Shown here one piece after another: positions 6,316 to 6,739 of a stretch of DNA of 6,739 nucleotides. Positions within the stretch are counted from its first letter, which is position 1, and each line of letters starts with the position of its first letter. The notes under the pieces are model-generated. The model saw only the letters and a program-made list of their open reading frames with translations, was not told the origin of the DNA and searched no databases. A program made the position numbers and the translations under genes. Origin of the DNA: Bacillota bacterium (GTDB lineage: Bacteria > Bacillota > Clostridia > Christensenellales > Borkfalkiaceae); the NCBI GenBank assembly GCA_003343805.1, contig QAKM01000030.1, forward strand, positions 17,506 to 24,244, written 5' to 3'.

Positions 6316-6344
6316 ATTATAGCACAACTTTTCCCTAAAGGCAA
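6316..6344 (-). promoter_or_regulatory. Promoter of the AlbA_2-phosphatase operon
   Basis: On the minus strand, TATAAT (6316-6321) carries an extended -10 TGC and lies 17 bases from TTGCCT (6339-6344), which matches four of six -35 bases. Transcription should start near 6309, so the leader is only about 12 bases and begins at the G-rich ribosome binding site. Confidence 0.8.
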
Positions 6345-6396
6345 GGGCGGAAAAGCGGGGAGAGCGGAAGAGAAGGCGGCATCCTGCGCCGCATCG

Positions 6397-6428
6397 GATA
6401 TCTGATCGGGTCGCTCATCGATCATATC
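6397..6428. repeat. Bulged inverted repeat upstream of the AbrB-type gene promoter
   Basis: GATAT (6397-6401) plus GATCG (6404-6408) mirror CGATC plus ATATC (6419-6428), interrupted by a two-base CT bulge on the left arm. The repeat ends 11 bases before the -35 box at 6440 and lies between the two divergent promoters. It could be a binding site for a dimeric regulator or a DNA hairpin. No factor can be assigned. Confidence 0.3.
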
Positions 6429-6439
6429 TTATTGTTTTC

Positions 6440-6468
6440 TTGACAGATCGCGTAGGATATGTTATAAT
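6440..6468 (+). promoter_or_regulatory. Consensus promoter of the AbrB-type regulator gene
   Basis: TTGACA (6440-6445) and TATAAT (6463-6468) are separated by 17 bases, with TG at 6460-6461 as an extended -10. This is a perfect housekeeping promoter. The start is expected near 6475, and the leader would be about 36 bases. Such strength for a small regulator is usually balanced by repression, which fits the inverted repeat lying on its -10 box. Confidence 0.92.
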
Positions 6469-6494
6469 AAGTAAGAAAAGTAATACTAATTATA
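6463..6494. promoter_or_regulatory. Candidate autoregulatory operator (11-bp inverted repeat)
   Basis: TATAATAAGTA (6463-6473) and TACTAATTATA (6484-6494) form an inverted repeat matching at 10 of 11 positions around a 10-base spacer. The half-sites are 21 bp apart, centre to centre, close to two helical turns, so both face the same side of the helix. The left arm contains the -10 box and the repeat spans the predicted start site, so binding would block RNA polymerase. The downstream gene encodes an AbrB/MazE-type DNA-binding protein, and such proteins often repress their own promoter. The geometry is seen directly; the binding partner is inferred. Confidence 0.55.
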
Positions 6495-6510
6495 CCCAAA
6501 GGAGCGAACA

Positions 6511-6732
6511 ATGGAAAATTTCCCCGAAGGTAAGTTTCTGGCAACGGTCAAGATCGGCCCCAAAGGGCAGATCGTCATTCCCAAAGAGGTGCGTGATATG
6601 TTTTCGCTGAACCCGGGAGATTCGCTAGTCTTGATGGCAGACAAAGGGCAAGGCATTGCCTTGCAGCCGTTTTCCTATGTGGAATCGTTTTGGAAGGCTG
6701 TCAATCATGTAAAGGACGGCGAGCAAAAATGA
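6511..6732 (+). CDS. AbrB/MazE/SpoVT-type DNA-binding regulator
   Basis: This is a small transcription regulator with a swapped-hairpin AbrB fold, 73 residues. The domain covers about 8-53 and shows the family signature: LATVKIGPKGQIVIPKEVRD (10-29), then NPGDSLVLMADKGQGIAL (34-51). The tail at 54-73 is short and polar (FWKAVNHVKDGEQK), too small for a separate effector domain. The ATG follows AAAGGAG (6498-6504) by six bases. The stop overlaps by ATGA the start of another gene at 6729, so the two are probably co-translated. In MazE-type antitoxins the partner would be a toxin. In several clostridial operons a regulator of this size with the opening (M)E..PEGKFLA-V..G.KGQIVIPKE precedes an ABC-transporter ATPase, which I think more likely; this is from memory. 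It is probably autoregulated through the inverted repeat on its promoter. Confidence 0.9.
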   Translation: MENFPEGKFLATVKIGPKGQIVIPKEVRDMFSLNPGDSLVLMADKGQGIALQPFSYVESFWKAVNHVKDGEQK

Positions 6733-6739
6733 ATGCGCT
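6729..6739 (+). CDS. Start of a downstream gene, cut by window end
   Basis: ATG at 6729-6731 overlaps the stop of the AbrB-type gene as ATGA and gives M-N-A before the window ends. The four-base overlap is a typical mark of translational coupling. A second ATG at 6733 (frame-shifted) is also possible. Too little is present to name the product; an ABC-type ATPase or, less likely, a MazF-like toxin are guesses from the regulator's family. Confidence 0.45.

Noticed and set aside
6298..6327. TTG start extending the AlbA_2 protein by 10 residues
   Set aside because: The TTG lies next to the TGCTATAAT promoter element, upstream of the expected transcription start.

Overview
The window looks like a chromosomal segment of a fairly GC-rich Bacillota, most likely an uncultured gut-type clostridial lineage. 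The basis is a full-length ribonuclease Y, strong AGGAGG-type ribosome binding sites, consensus housekeeping promoters, an AbrB/MazE-type regulator and a WYL-domain regulator. The lineage is an inference from gene content and style. I see no tRNA, rRNA, CRISPR array, transposase or phage gene.

Layout. Bases 1-237 hold no convincing gene, but contain nested inverted repeats and a hairpin with a short T-run that probably ends a transcript from upstream. A perfect TTGACA-17-TATAAT promoter (238-266) drives rny (354-1970, +), the membrane-anchored endoribonuclease of mRNA turnover. Rny and a WYL-domain regulator (2026-3120, -) converge on a shared bidirectional terminator (1983-2019). The WYL gene is divergent from a 161-residue helical protein that resembles the DIP1984/septicolysin-like family (3332-3817, +). 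The AT-rich spacer between them carries two copies of a AAGGGGTYAAA motif, one inside the predicted promoter of the WYL gene and one just upstream of its neighbour's promoter. This suggests that the WYL protein controls both genes. A 314-base stretch follows (3818-4131), with a GC hairpin and a strong intrinsic terminator.

A cysteine-rich protein of unknown family (4132-5097, +) starts 43 bases after that terminator with a perfect ribosome binding site but no visible promoter of its own. It converges on a two-gene operon on the minus strand: a short AlbA_2/Schlafen-type protein (5812-6297) and a histidine phosphatase of the phosphoglycerate mutase superfamily (5177-5815). These two are joined by a 4-base ATGA overlap, and their promoter lies at 6316-6344.

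Divergent from that operon, a second perfect consensus promoter (6440-6468) drives a small AbrB/MazE/SpoVT-type regulator (6511-6732). Its -10 box and start-site region are covered by an 11-bp inverted repeat with a centre spacing of 21 bp, a likely autoregulatory operator. The regulator overlaps by ATGA the first codons of another gene cut by the window edge, possibly an ABC-transporter ATPase as in similar clostridial operons.

The most interesting points are the AbrB operator, the paired WYL motifs, the unknown 321-residue protein behind a terminator, and the minimal AlbA_2 protein coupled to a phosphatase. I do not see proof of a wholly new system.
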